A DNA stretch of 64,000 nucleotides from Streptomyces bikiniensis (GCA_000716465.1 JNWL01000014.1:1-64000), one strand, 5' to 3'. Positions 18,603 through 29,400 are shown, counted from the first letter of the stretch. Notes: a model not told the origin generated them from the sequence alone. Translations and numbers: made by a program.

Positions 18603-20135
18603 ATGTCCCGCACCGACGCCCCGACCGACGCGATACGCAAGCCACCGCCCGTCCAGGACGAGGAGGAGCGGCTGAGAGAACTCGGCTACCAGCCCGTCCT
18701 CGCCCGCCGCATGGGCGGCTTCGGCAACTTCGCGATCAGCTTCTCGGTGATCTCGATCCTCTCCGGCTGCATGACCCTCTACGGCTTCGGCCTGGGGACC
18801 GGCGGTCCCGCCGTCATGCTCTGGGGCTGGGCCGGCGTCGGCCTCTTCGTCCTCTGCGTGGGCCTCGCCCTCGCCGAGGTCACCAGCGCCTACCCGACCT
18901 CCGGCGCCCTCTACTACATGGCCGACCGGCTCGGCGGACGCCGCTGGGGCTGGTACACCGGCTGGCTGAACCTCCTCGGCCTGCTCGGCGCCATCGCCGG
19001 CATCGACTACGGCGCCGCCCTCTTCACCGGGGCCTTCCTCAACCTCCAGTGGGGCTTCCAGCCCACCGCCGGCTCCACCTTCCTCATCTTCCTGGCGATC
19101 CTGCTGCTCCACGCCGTCCTCAACCTCTTCGGCGTCCGCCTGGTCAGCGTGCTCAACTCCATCAGCGTGTGGTGGCACCTGGCCGGCGTCGCGGTCATCG
19201 TCGGCGCCCTCGCGATCATCCCGGAGCGCCACCAGTCCGCCGAGTTCGTCTTCACCGAGTTCGTCAACGACACCGGCTGGGCCAACCCCTTCTACGTCGC
19301 CGCCATCGGCCTGCTCCTGGCCCAGTACACCTTCAGCGGCTACGACGCCTCCGCCCACCTCTCCGAGGAGACCTCGAACGCCTCCGTCGCCGCCGCCAAG
19401 GGCATCGTGCGGGCCATCTGGGTCTCCTGGCTCGCCGGCTTCGCCCTGCTCACGGGACTGACCTTCGCGATCCAGGACTACGCCGCCACGCAGAACAGCG
19501 CCACCGGCGTCCCGCCCGCCCAGATCCTCCTGGACGCGCTCGGCACCGGCGGGGCCACCGCCCTGCTGCTCGTCGTGATCGTCGCCCAGCTCTTCTGCGG
19601 CAACGCCGAGGTGGCGGCGGCGAGCCGGATGGTCTTCGCCTTCAGCCGGGACAACGCCCTGCCGGGCTCGGCGCTCTGGCGGAAGGTCAGCACCCGCACC
19701 CAGACCCCCGTACCGGCCGTCTGGCTCTCGGTCGGCGTGGCCGCGCTCATCGCCGTGCCCTCGCTGTACTCGGCCACCGCCTACGGAGCCGTGACCGCCA
19801 TCAACGTCATCGGCATCACGCCCGCCTACGCCATCCCGGTCTACCTGCGGCTGCGCGCCGGGAAGCGGTTCACCCCCGGCCCGTGGAACCTGGGCCGCTG
19901 GAGCAGGCCGATCGGCTGGACCGCCGTCGTCTGGGTGGCGTTCGTGACCGTCCTCTTCTGCCTGCCGCAGAAGTCGCCGGTGACGGTCGACACCATGAAC
20001 TACGCCGTCATCGCCCTCGCCGTCGTCCTCGTCCTGGCCAGCGTCTGGTGGTACGTCGCCCGCCGCTCGTACGGCACGCCGACCGCGTACGGCACGGCGC
20101 GCGAGGAGGCGGACATCGCGGAGGGGATCGTCTAG
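18603..20135 (+). CDS. APC superfamily amino-acid permease, GABA-permease-like
   Basis: This 510-residue integral membrane protein has about 12 hydrophobic helices. It carries the APC first-helix motif (MGGFGNFAISFSVISILSG), the EVTSAYPTSGALYY segment of the amino acid/choline transporter type, and FSGYDASAHLSEET, a typical cation/substrate loop of GABA and choline permeases. GGAGG precedes the ATG. It likely imports an amino acid or amine by proton symport. It is followed by strong terminators. The preceding hypothetical lies 64 bases upstream on the same strand, so co-transcription is possible. Confidence 0.9.
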   Translation: MSRTDAPTDAIRKPPPVQDEEERLRELGYQPVLARRMGGFGNFAISFSVISILSGCMTLYGFGLGTGGPAVMLWGWAGVGLFVLCVGLALAEVTSAYPTSGALYYMADRLGGRRWGWYTGWLNLLGLLGAIAGIDYGAALFTGAFLNLQWGFQPTAGSTFLIFLAILLLHAVLNLFGVRLVSVLNSISVWWHLAGVAVIVGALAIIPERHQSAEFVFTEFVNDTGWANPFYVAAIGLLLAQYTFSGYDASAHLSEETSNASVAAAKGIVRAIWVSWLAGFALLTGLTFAIQDYAATQNSATGVPPAQILLDALGTGGATALLLVVIVAQLFCGNAEVAAASRMVFAFSRDNALPGSALWRKVSTRTQTPVPAVWLSVGVAALIAVPSLYSATAYGAVTAINVIGITPAYAIPVYLRLRAGKRFTPGPWNLGRWSRPIGWTAVVWVAFVTVLFCLPQKSPVTVDTMNYAVIALAVVLVLASVWWYVARRSYGTPTAYGTAREEADIAEGIV

Positions 20136-20168
20136 GGCCTGTCCGGTCACGATCCGCCGGACAGGCCC
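20135..20168 (+). terminator. Strong hairpin terminator 1
   Basis: Perfect 12-base arms GGGCCTGTCCGG and CCGGACAGGCCC flank a 10-base loop and begin inside the permease stop codon. It lies between convergent genes. Confidence 0.85.
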
Positions 20169-20170
20169 TG

Positions 20171-20208
20171 GGGCGCGTCCGGTCGTACGGGAATCTCCGG
20201 ACGCGCCC
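20171..20208. terminator. Strong hairpin terminator 2
   Basis: Perfect 12-base arms GGGCGCGTCCGG and CCGGACGCGCCC flank a 14-base loop, only two bases after the first hairpin. It is well placed to stop the GntR gene coming from the other side. Confidence 0.8.
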
Positions 20209-20288
20209 TGGGACCCCGTACGGAGTGCTCCCGTACGGAAACGCCCGGGTCGGCCCGTCGCCGCCCGGGCGCCCCCGTGCCCGGGTCC

Positions 20289-21044
20289 TCAGGCGCTGAA
20301 CTCGTAGGTCCAGGCCGCCGAGCGGGCCGTGACATCGATGTCCGTGATCTCCAGGGCGCGCCCGTGCTGGTCGCTGACCACCCGGTGGACGAGCAGCCGG
20401 GGCGCGCCGCCGGCCGCCGTCCCGGGACCGGTCGGCACGCCCACCGACTCCCGGTGGACGACCCGCAGCCCCGCCTGGTGCATCCAGTGGTAGAGGAGCC
20501 GCAGATCGGGCTGCTGCCGGCAGTCCCGGCCCCGCCGGTAGCGGGCCAGCTGGGGGATCTCGGCGAGCGCCGACCGGGAGAACCACGACACCGCCCGCTG
20601 GAGCGCCGAGCCCCGCGGGTCGAGCACCACGTGCCGGTGGACGAGCGTCGGCTCGCCGGGGGCGAGCAGGAGGCGCGGGGCGAGCGGGACGGGCGGCGGC
20701 TCCCAGGCGAGCGAGGCCCGCACCAGCGTCCCCGCCGCGCGGGGCCCGCCGGGGAAGGTCGGCCGGTGGACCCTGGGGGCGGGGACCTCGGCGCGCGGCT
20801 CGGTCCCCGGTCCGGCGGCGAAGGTGCCGCGCCGGTCGGTGACGACGAGCCCCTCCTCGCGGAGGAGCTGGAGAGCGCTGCGCACGGTCTGCCGGTTGAC
20901 GTGGTGGCGCTGGGACAGCGAACGCTCCGAAGGGAGCCGGCTGCCGGGGGAGATGCGCCGCTGGGCGAGATCCTCACGCAGGGCGGCGGCGACCCGGAGG
21001 TAGAGCGGCGCTTCCGCCGCCGCTCCGGAATCGGGCTCGGCCAT
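20289..21044 (-). CDS. GntR family regulator, HutC subfamily (UTRA domain)
   Basis: This 251-residue protein has a GntR winged helix at about residues 12-75 (PLYLRVAAALREDLAQRRI, LPSERSLSQRHHVNRQTVRSAL) and a C-terminal UTRA-type effector domain with the ligand-site-like stretch HRHVVLDPRGSALQRAVSWF. The ATG at 21044 is preferred over TTG at 21050 because AGAGGG lies upstream. HutC members sense small acids or phosphosugars. A site close to the DasR dre element lies 61 bases upstream, between this gene and the divergent DUF2252 gene, so autoregulation or cross-talk with DasR is plausible. Confidence 0.9.
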   Translation of the reverse strand: MAEPDSGAAAEAPLYLRVAAALREDLAQRRISPGSRLPSERSLSQRHHVNRQTVRSALQLLREEGLVVTDRRGTFAAGPGTEPRAEVPAPRVHRPTFPGGPRAAGTLVRASLAWEPPPVPLAPRLLLAPGEPTLVHRHVVLDPRGSALQRAVSWFSRSALAEIPQLARYRRGRDCRQQPDLRLLYHWMHQAGLRVVHRESVGVPTGPGTAAGGAPRLLVHRVVSDQHGRALEITDIDVTARSAAWTYEFSA

Positions 21045-21104
21045 GATCAACCCTCTCTTTGCTCAGCGTGACCGCATGGGCCGTATGGGTGATCAATTCC
21101 TATC

Positions 21105-21120
21105 ATTGGTCTAAACCATT
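21105..21120. promoter_or_regulatory. dre-like operator (GntR/HutC site)
   Basis: ATTGGTCTAAACCATT contains TGGTCTAAACCA, a near-perfect dyad, and differs at three positions from the DasR consensus ACTGGTCTAGACCACT as I recall it. It is in an AT-rich divergent promoter region between the HutC-type regulator and DUF2252. Confidence 0.7.
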
Positions 21121-21227
21121 TTGCCAGTCCTGTCGGAAAGAGTGGCCGAAACGCGCGTTGCGCCTTGTAATGAGGTTCCAGGTGACGGGGCCGAGTCCGC
21201 CCCGGCGGAAGAGGCGGGTGAGGCCGG

Positions 21228-22568
21228 ATGACGACGCCGTCGGAACGCGCCGCACGGGGCAGGGCGGCCCGCAAACGCGTCCCCCGGTCCTCCCACGGCC
21301 GCTGGATACCCAGCTCCCAGCGCCCCGACCCGCTGGAGGTCCTGGAGCGCCAGGCCCGGGACCGGCTGCCCGACCTCGTCCCTCTCCGGTACGGCAGGAT
21401 GGCGGCCTCCCCCTTCGCGTTCCTGCGCGGCGCCGCGGCCGTCATGGCCGCCGACCTCGGCGCCCAGTCCGACACCGGCCTCACCGTCCAGCTCTGCGGC
21501 GACGCCCACCTCCTCAACTTCGGCGTCTACGCCTCACCCGAACGGACGCTCCTCTTCGACGTGAACGACTTCGACGAGACCCTCCCCGGCCCCTTCGAAT
21601 GGGACGTGAAGCGGCTCGCCGCGAGCATCACCGTCGCCGCCCTCCAGAACGGCGGCACCGGGCCCAAGGCCCGCCGCGCCGCCCTCGTCGCCGTCGAGTC
21701 CTACCGCGCCTCCATGCGCCGCCTCGCCGGCCTCGGGGAACTCGCCGTCTGGTACGAGCGCATCGCCGCCGACGACCTCCTGGCCCTGGTCCACCGGAGC
21801 GACCGCGCCCGCCTGGAGAACCGGCTCGCCCGCGCCCGCCGCCGCACCAGCCTCCAGGCCTTCACCAAGCTCACCGAGGCGGACGGGACCGGGCACCGGC
21901 ACCTCGTCGAGGACCCGCCGCTCCTCGAACGCACCACGGACATCGACCGGATCACCCTCGGCAAGGTCTTCAGCGACTACCGCAGCTCCCTCGCCGAGGA
22001 GCGGCGGCTGCTCCTCGACCGCTACCGCTTCCTCGACGCGGCCCGCAAGGTCGTCGGGGTCGGCAGCGTCGGCACCCGCTGCTTCGTCCTCCTCCTGGAG
22101 GGCCGGGACGAGGGCGACCCGCTCATCCTCCAGATCAAGGAGGCCGGTCCCTCCGTCCTGGAGGAGTACCTGGCGCCGACCGCCTACCCCCACCAGGGGC
22201 AGCGGGTCGTCTGCGGACAGCGGCTCATCCAGGCCGCCAGCGACATCTTCCTCGGCTGGATGACCGGCCCCGAGCAGCGCCACTTCTACTGGCGCCAACT
22301 GCGCGACATGAAGGGCTCCGCCGAGGTGGAGACCATGTCCCCGGCCATGCTGAGGGACTACGCGCGGCTCTGCGGCCGGGCCCTGGCCCGCGCCCACGCC
22401 CGCTCCGGCGACCGCGTCGCCATCGCCGCCTACCTCGGCGGCTCGGACGTCTTCGACCGCGCCGTCGCCGACTTCGCGCTCGCCTACGCCCACCAGAACG
22501 CCGACGACTACGCGGCGCTCGGCGCGGCCATCGCCGCCGGCGTGATCACGGCGGCCCCGGGTGCCTGA
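21228..22568 (+). CDS. DUF2252 domain protein
   Basis: This 446-residue protein matches DUF2252 throughout: ARDRLPDLVPLRYGRM near the start, GDAHLLNFG, LFDVNDFDET, KRLAASI and LQIKEA, and a tail FALAYAHQNADDYAAL. The GDAHLxNFG and DVNDFDE motifs resemble the catalytic HxDxxxxN and metal sites of aminoglycoside phosphotransferase-like kinases, so a small-molecule kinase activity is a common guess. It is cytoplasmic and has no partner gene. The ATG at 21228 overlaps GGATGACG sequence with GAGG upstream. It diverges from the GntR gene across a dre-like site. Confidence 0.9.
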   Translation: MTTPSERAARGRAARKRVPRSSHGRWIPSSQRPDPLEVLERQARDRLPDLVPLRYGRMAASPFAFLRGAAAVMAADLGAQSDTGLTVQLCGDAHLLNFGVYASPERTLLFDVNDFDETLPGPFEWDVKRLAASITVAALQNGGTGPKARRAALVAVESYRASMRRLAGLGELAVWYERIAADDLLALVHRSDRARLENRLARARRRTSLQAFTKLTEADGTGHRHLVEDPPLLERTTDIDRITLGKVFSDYRSSLAEERRLLLDRYRFLDAARKVVGVGSVGTRCFVLLLEGRDEGDPLILQIKEAGPSVLEEYLAPTAYPHQGQRVVCGQRLIQAASDIFLGWMTGPEQRHFYWRQLRDMKGSAEVETMSPAMLRDYARLCGRALARAHARSGDRVAIAAYLGGSDVFDRAVADFALAYAHQNADDYAALGAAIAAGVITAAPGA

Positions 22569-22599
22569 AGCGGCGGCCGGAGACGTGTGAAGCGGCGGC

Positions 22600-22639
22600 C
22601 CCGGGCGCCCGGACCGACCGGTGATTCCGGGCGCCCGGG
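22600..22639. terminator. Bidirectional hairpin terminator
   Basis: Perfect 14-base arms CCCGGGCGCCCGGA and TCCGGGCGCCCGGG surround a 12-base loop between the convergent DUF2252 and monooxygenase genes. Each arm is itself partly palindromic. Confidence 0.8.
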
Positions 22640-22699
22640 ACCGGTCGGCGGCTTCCACCGCCTGCCGGTCCCGGCCGCCCGGAGCCTCGCCCGGAAGGG

Positions 22700-24091
22700 C
22701 TATGCCTCGCGCCGCAGCGGCGGCTCGGCCGGCGTCTCGACGGGCGGTCCGAAGAGCACCGCCCGCGCCACCGACGGAGAGAACAGGGAGGTCAGGGGCG
22801 CGGTCAGGTTGAACACCGCGCGGAACGCCGCCCCCACGGCCGGATCGCCCGCCGCCCGCTGCTGCACCCGGCCCAGGTACCAGCCGACCGCGCGGTCCAG
22901 CGGACCCGGGCTCGCCGCGTCCCCCGTGGCCCCGGGCATCTTCTTGTCGGCGCCCGCCGAGATGTCCCAGGCCTGCCGCGAGGCGTCCAGGAGCGCCCGC
23001 TGCACCACCCGGGTCGTCGGCGTCCGCCCCGGGTCGGCGAGGGCCCGGCGCAGCGCGACCGCGCTGAGCGCGGCGACCGCCATGCCCTGCCCGTAGATCG
23101 GGTTGAAGGCGCACAGCGCGTCGCCGGTGGCGAGGAATCCGGCCGGCCGGCGCCCCGGACGGTCGTACCGGCGCCGGACGTTGGCGGTCTTCCGGAAGCC
23201 GTACACCGGGGACTCCGGCTCCGCCCGGGCCAGCCAGTCGCCGATCACCGGGTGCGGCAGCCGCTTGGCGTACTCCTCGAACGCGCCCTCCTCGACGGGC
23301 GGTTCGTCGCCGCGCAGCCCGGAGAGGGTGACCAGGTGCCGCCCGTCGCCGAGCGGCAGCACCACACCGCCGTACACCTGCGAGGGGTTCGGTACGACGT
23401 AGTAGCCGAGCGCGTCCGTGTCCGGGCCGCCGACCGGGGACCCGTAGACCCGGGTGGCGTACGCCAGGCCCGTCTCGAGGGTCTCCTCGTGCGGCGCCTC
23501 CGCACCGATGCCCGCCAGCCAGTCCGCGGCCTTCGTGGACCGCCCGGAGGCGTCCACCACGAGATCGGCCGCCAGGGTGCGGGTCTCCTTGTCCACCCCC
23601 GCGCCGCGCTCCCGCAGCCGTACGCCCCGCACGCGCGAGGAGTCCCCGGTCAGACCTACGGTCTCGACGCCCTCGACCAGTTCGACCCGCGGATCCGCGA
23701 GCACCCGCTGCCGCACCAGCCACTCCAGTTGCGCGCGGGGGCCGGTGAAGAAGTGCGCGGTCGCGGCCGAGCGGCGGAACCACCTGCCGTTCTGCCACTG
23801 GACCATGTCCCGCGGAATGCCCACCTTCGGCGCGCCGAGCTTCCCCAGCTCGTCCGTGAAGCCGGGCAGCAGCTCGTCGAGCGCCTGCTGCCCGCCCTCG
23901 ATGAGCACGTGGAGGTGCCGGCCCTGCGGCACGCCGGGCCTCGCCTCCGGCCCCTCGGGGAGGCGGTCGCGCTCGACGACCGTCACCTTCTCCGCGTGCT
24001 CGGCGAGGACCCGCGCGGCAAGCAGCCCGGCGAGGCTTCCTCCGATGACCACCGCGTGACGTGTCGTGCGGTGCCCCAAGTCGTCGGCCAT
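22700..24091 (-). CDS. FAD-dependent monooxygenase/oxidoreductase
   Basis: This 463-residue protein has an N-terminal Rossmann FAD motif (HAVVIGGSLAGLLAARVLAE), a DG-type motif region (DLVVDASGRSTKAADWL) and the second FAD motif FLATGDALCAFNPIYGQGM, as in aromatic hydroxylases and squalene-epoxidase-like proteins. An RDRLPEGPEARPGVPQGRH block is typical of an actinomycete subgroup of uncharacterised FAD monooxygenases. The ATG at 24091 fits the Rossmann start. No partner biosynthetic genes are adjacent. A PadR regulator lies just upstream on the same strand and may control it. Confidence 0.85.
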   Translation of the reverse strand: MADDLGHRTTRHAVVIGGSLAGLLAARVLAEHAEKVTVVERDRLPEGPEARPGVPQGRHLHVLIEGGQQALDELLPGFTDELGKLGAPKVGIPRDMVQWQNGRWFRRSAATAHFFTGPRAQLEWLVRQRVLADPRVELVEGVETVGLTGDSSRVRGVRLRERGAGVDKETRTLAADLVVDASGRSTKAADWLAGIGAEAPHEETLETGLAYATRVYGSPVGGPDTDALGYYVVPNPSQVYGGVVLPLGDGRHLVTLSGLRGDEPPVEEGAFEEYAKRLPHPVIGDWLARAEPESPVYGFRKTANVRRRYDRPGRRPAGFLATGDALCAFNPIYGQGMAVAALSAVALRRALADPGRTPTTRVVQRALLDASRQAWDISAGADKKMPGATGDAASPGPLDRAVGWYLGRVQQRAAGDPAVGAAFRAVFNLTAPLTSLFSPSVARAVLFGPPVETPAEPPLRREA

Positions 24092-24159
24092 ACCCGCCCT
24101 TTCGTTCGTGGAACCGGCGGCCCCCAGTATCGCCCGGCACCGGCCCCCGCCCGCCGGGG

Positions 24160-24699
24160 CTACTCCCCCCGATCCAGTTCCGCAAGGGCGCCGGTCAGCC
24201 ATTCCACCCAGAACCGCTCCAGGTCGATCCCGCCCCGCAGGACGAGGTGGCGCAGCCGGTCCGGCTCGGCCCTCCGCCGCTCCGCCGGGAAGTCCCGGTC
24301 CTCGATCGCGAGGTACTCCTCCAACTGCTCGCGGTGCAGCGCGAGATGGCGTTCCAGCTCGGCCCGGAGCCCCGACGCGCCGACCATCGCGGCCGCCCGC
24401 ATCCGCAGCAGCAGGGCGGACCGCATCGGCTTGGGGTCCTCGGGCCTGGCGACCCAGTCGCTCAGCTCGGCGCGGCCCGCGGGCAGCACCTCGTACTCCT
24501 TCCGCTGTCCCCGGACGGGCACCGGGGCGGGCAGGGCGCGGATGTGGCCCGCCTGCTCCAGCCTTCCCAGCTCGCGGTAGATCTGCTGGTGCGTGGCCGA
24601 CCAGAAGTAGCCGATCGACTTGTCGAAGCGACGCGTCAGTTCGAGCCCGGAGGACGGCTTCTCGAGCAGGGCGGTGAGGATGGCGTGCGGGAGGGACAT
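24160..24699 (-). CDS. PadR family transcriptional regulator
   Basis: This 179-residue protein has the PadR winged helix at the N terminus (MSLPHAILTALLEKPSSGLELTRRFDKSIGYFWSA and QQIYRELGRLEQAGHI) and a C-terminal helical dimerisation domain (Vir_act_alpha_C type) with RAELERHLALHREQLEEY. Long subgroup-1 PadR proteins commonly repress neighbouring transporters or oxidoreductases in response to phenolics or drugs. The FAD monooxygenase downstream, 68 bases away, is the natural target. TAGGAT lies 6 bases before the ATG, so the mRNA is probably leaderless. Confidence 0.9.
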   Translation of the reverse strand: MSLPHAILTALLEKPSSGLELTRRFDKSIGYFWSATHQQIYRELGRLEQAGHIRALPAPVPVRGQRKEYEVLPAGRAELSDWVARPEDPKPMRSALLLRMRAAAMVGASGLRAELERHLALHREQLEEYLAIEDRDFPAERRRAEPDRLRHLVLRGGIDLERFWVEWLTGALAELDRGE

Positions 24700-24705
24700 G
24701 CTCGC

Positions 24706-24733
24706 ATCCTAGGTTCGGGGCCCGCCGTGATCA
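24706..24733 (-). promoter_or_regulatory. Leaderless promoter of padR-type gene
   Basis: On the minus strand a GTGATC box, 17 bases, then TAGGAT (rc of 24706-24711) are followed by six bases and the ATG at 24699. The predicted transcription start is at or next to the start codon. Confidence 0.55.
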
Positions 24734-24777
24734 CCGCGTCCGCGGCGGTCGCGGGAACGGTGGTCACGGCGGTGCGG

Positions 24778-26889
<2,112 letters not shown>

Positions 26890-26908
26890 CTACTCGGTGA
26901 CCACTGGT

Positions 26909-26987
26909 GGTGCCAGAAGGCCGGAGACACCGGCGGTACCGGAAGGGCCGGAGACGCCGGCGGTGTCAGAAGGCCGGAGAGGGGCCG
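26909..26987. repeat. Three 26-27 bp tandem repeats
   Basis: Diverged units begin at 26909, 26935 and 26962 and share AGAAGGCCGGAGA-like cores (one unit has GGAAGGGCCGGAGACG). They lie in the 206-base gap between dhaM and fadH. No gene is evident there. Confidence 0.75.
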
Positions 26988-26999
26988 CGTCCGCCGCCC

Positions 27000-27428
27000 T
27001 CACGCCTTCCGATAGGAGTACGCCTCAGAGGCCGCCGCCACCACCGCGTCGAGGTCCCCGCCCGCGCTCGCCGTCACCACCGCCGCGACCGCGCCCTCCA
27101 CGAAGGGCGCGTCCACCAGGCGGGAGTTTCCGGGCAGCTCGTCGCCCTCGGCCAGCAGCGCCTTCACGGTGAGCACGGCACTGCCCAGGTCGGCCAGGAG
27201 CGCCACCCCGGCGCCCCGGTCGACGGCCCTCGCCGCCGCGCCGATCAGCTCGGAACTCGTCCCCAGACCGCCGTCCGGGGTCCCGCCCGCGGGTAGTACC
27301 GGGGGCGGCCCCTCACCGCCTCCGGCGAGTCCCAGGGCCAGCTCGGCCACCGCCGCCGCGACCGCCGCGCTGTGCGAGACGAGCACGACGCCGACGGGCC
27401 CCGCCCCTTCCGCTCCCACCGGGCTCAC
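27000..27428 (-). CDS. dhaM: PTS-dependent dihydroxyacetone kinase, phosphotransferase subunit DhaM
   Basis: This 142-residue protein is the single EIIA-Man-type domain form of DhaM. VGVVLVSHSAAVA carries the phospho-accepting His, GGTPDGGLGTSSELI is the second conserved loop, and GVALLADLGSAVLT the third. It passes phosphate from HPr to ADP bound on DhaL. The GTG start overlaps the dhaL stop by 4 bases. It lacks the HPr and EI-like extensions of the E. coli protein, as is usual in actinomycetes. Confidence 0.92.
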   Translation of the reverse strand: MSPVGAEGAGPVGVVLVSHSAAVAAAVAELALGLAGGGEGPPPVLPAGGTPDGGLGTSSELIGAAARAVDRGAGVALLADLGSAVLTVKALLAEGDELPGNSRLVDAPFVEGAVAAVVTASAGGDLDAVVAAASEAYSYRKA

Positions 27429-28048
27429 CCCTCCTCCCCTTCCTCGGCCGCCGTGTCGGCGAGCGCCGCGAACAGCAGGGCCGACGAGGTCGCCCCCGGG
27501 TCCCGGTGCCCGACCGACCGCTCGCCCAGATAGCTCGCCCTGCCCTTGCGCGCCCGCAGGGGTACGGTCGCGAGGGCGCCCTCCTCGGCGGCGGCGCGGG
27601 CCGCCGCGAACGACTCCCGCAGCGCCTCCGCGGCCGGTACGAGCGCGTCCAGCATCGTCTTGTCGCCCACCTGGGCCCCGCCCAGCCGCGCCACGGCCTC
27701 CACGCCGGCGCCGAACGCCTCCGCCAGCCGCTCCCGCCCGACCCGCTCCTCGTCGCCCAGCGCCTTCCCCGCGCTCCGCAGCAGCGTCCCGTACAGCGGT
27801 CCGGACGCGCCGCCCACCGTGGAGATCAGCTGCCGTCCGGCAGTGGTGAGCACCGCGCCGGGCGTTCCCGGCGGCTCCTTCGCCAGGGTCTCGGCCACGG
27901 CGGCGAACCCCCGCTTCAGATTGGCGCCGTGGTCGGCGTCGCCGATCGCCGAGTCGAGGTCGGTGAGCCGGTCCGCCTCGCGGTCGACGTCCTCGGCCGC
28001 CGCCGTCAGCCAGCGCGCCAGGAACTCCGCGCCGTAGGTCTCCGTCAT
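27425..28048 (-). CDS. dhaL: Dihydroxyacetone kinase ADP-binding subunit DhaL
   Basis: This 207-residue all-helical DhaL has the Mg-ADP site AIGDADHGANLKRGF, the glycine loop STVGGASGPLYGTL, and LGERSVGHRDPGA. The ATG at 28048 has GGGAG upstream. DhaL holds ADP as a tightly bound coenzyme that is recharged by DhaM and then phosphorylates dihydroxyacetone on DhaK. It is the middle gene of dhaKLM: 46 bases after dhaK and coupled to dhaM. Confidence 0.94.
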   Translation of the reverse strand: MTETYGAEFLARWLTAAAEDVDREADRLTDLDSAIGDADHGANLKRGFAAVAETLAKEPPGTPGAVLTTAGRQLISTVGGASGPLYGTLLRSAGKALGDEERVGRERLAEAFGAGVEAVARLGGAQVGDKTMLDALVPAAEALRESFAAARAAAEEGALATVPLRARKGRASYLGERSVGHRDPGATSSALLFAALADTAAEEGEEG

Positions 28049-28094
28049 GCCGTCTCCCACTTCCGCACCGTCATCCGTCGCTCCACCCTCCGTC

Positions 28095-29087
28095 TCACAT
28101 GCCCCAGCGCAGGGCGGGGGTCCGCACGGGCGCGTCCCACAGGCGCAGCAGCTCCTCGTCCGCCTCGCACAGGGTCACCGAACAGCCCGCCATGTCGAGC
28201 GAGGTCACGTGGTTCCCCACCAGTGTCCGGGCCACCGGAACCCCGCGCTCGGTGAGCACCCGCTGCACCTCCGCGTGGAAGCCGTACAGCTCCAGGAGCG
28301 GGGTCGCGCCCATCCCGTTCACCAGGGCGAGGACCGGCCCGGACGGGCGCAGGTCCTCCAGGACGGCGTCGACGGCGAAGTCCGCGATCTCCCGCGAGGT
28401 CATCATGGCCCGTCGTTCGCGGCCCGGTTCGCCGTGGATGCCGACGCCCAGCTCCAGTTCCCCGTCCGGAAGGTCGAAGGTGGGGCCGCCCTTGGCGGGG
28501 GTGGTGCAGGCGCTCAGGGCCACCCCGAAGGACCGGGACCGCTCGTTCACCCGGCGGGCGACCGACTCCACCCGCTCCAGCGGAGCCCCCTCCTCGGCGG
28601 CGGCCCCGGCGATCTTCTCCACGAACAGCGTGGCCCCGGTGCCGCGCCGCCCCGCCGTGTAGAGGCTGTCGGTCACCGCCACGTCGTCGTCCACGAGGAC
28701 CCTGGCGACCTGGATCCCCTCGTCCTCGGCCAGCTCCGCCGCCATCTCGAAGTTCAGTACGTCCCCGGTGTAGTTCTTGACGACGAACAGCACCCCGGCA
28801 CCGCTGTCGACCGCGGCGGCGGCCCGCACCATCTGGTCGGGCACGGGAGACGTGAAGATTTCGCCCGGACAAGCGGCGGCGAGCATCCCGGGCCCCACGA
28901 ACCCCGCGTGCAACGGCTCGTGCCCGGACCCGCCACCGGACACCAGCGCCACCTTCCCCGCCACGGGCGCGTCCCGCCGCACCACGACCCGCCGCTCCAC
29001 GTCCACGGTCAACTCGGGATGCGCGGCGGCCATGCCGCGCAACGCGTCGGCGACGACGGTCTCCGGAACGTTGATCAACATCCTCAT
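28095..29087 (-). CDS. dhaK: Dihydroxyacetone kinase, dihydroxyacetone-binding subunit DhaK
   Basis: This 330-residue protein contains the DhaK motif GGGSGHEPLH (about 51-60) and the substrate-anchoring His218 in GVGIHGEPG, which forms a hemiaminal with dihydroxyacetone. GFVGPGMLAAACPGEIFTSP and VKNYTGDVLNF are other family blocks. The ATG at 29087 has GGAGG five bases upstream. It heads the dhaKLM operon, which converts dihydroxyacetone to dihydroxyacetone phosphate at the expense of PEP. No adjacent glycerol dehydrogenase or dhaR-type regulator is present. Confidence 0.95.
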   Translation of the reverse strand: MRMLINVPETVVADALRGMAAAHPELTVDVERRVVVRRDAPVAGKVALVSGGGSGHEPLHAGFVGPGMLAAACPGEIFTSPVPDQMVRAAAAVDSGAGVLFVVKNYTGDVLNFEMAAELAEDEGIQVARVLVDDDVAVTDSLYTAGRRGTGATLFVEKIAGAAAEEGAPLERVESVARRVNERSRSFGVALSACTTPAKGGPTFDLPDGELELGVGIHGEPGRERRAMMTSREIADFAVDAVLEDLRPSGPVLALVNGMGATPLLELYGFHAEVQRVLTERGVPVARTLVGNHVTSLDMAGCSVTLCEADEELLRLWDAPVRTPALRWGM

Positions 29088-29400
29088 GGGTACCTCCGGT
29101 GAGACGGGCGGACAAGCCACTGGTCAGGGTTTCCACAGGCCGGGACGGGCGAAGCGAAGGGGCGGCCCCCGCGGGCCGCGACGGCGGAAGACGGTCCCGT
29201 GCGGCACCGGCGCCGACTCCGCGCCACCTCTCCTGACGCCGCGTCGGCCGGGTGCCCGGCTGATCGGCTCTGCGGAGGCGCGGCATGGCGAAATCATCCG
29301 CGCCCGGCCGCGCATGCGCACGGGTGCGTACGCGGCCGTGGCGTGTCGGCGTCCGGCGACGCTGCCGGCCGTGGTGCGACGGTGACGCCCCGCCCCGATG
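29088..29400. other. Divergent intergenic region, dhaK / MerR
   Basis: This stretch of 313 bases holds no convincing gene. It includes a perfect hairpin at 29162-29179 (arms GCGGCCC and GGGCCGC, 4-base loop) within the likely dhaK leader. I found no confident dhaK promoter. Confidence 0.4.
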
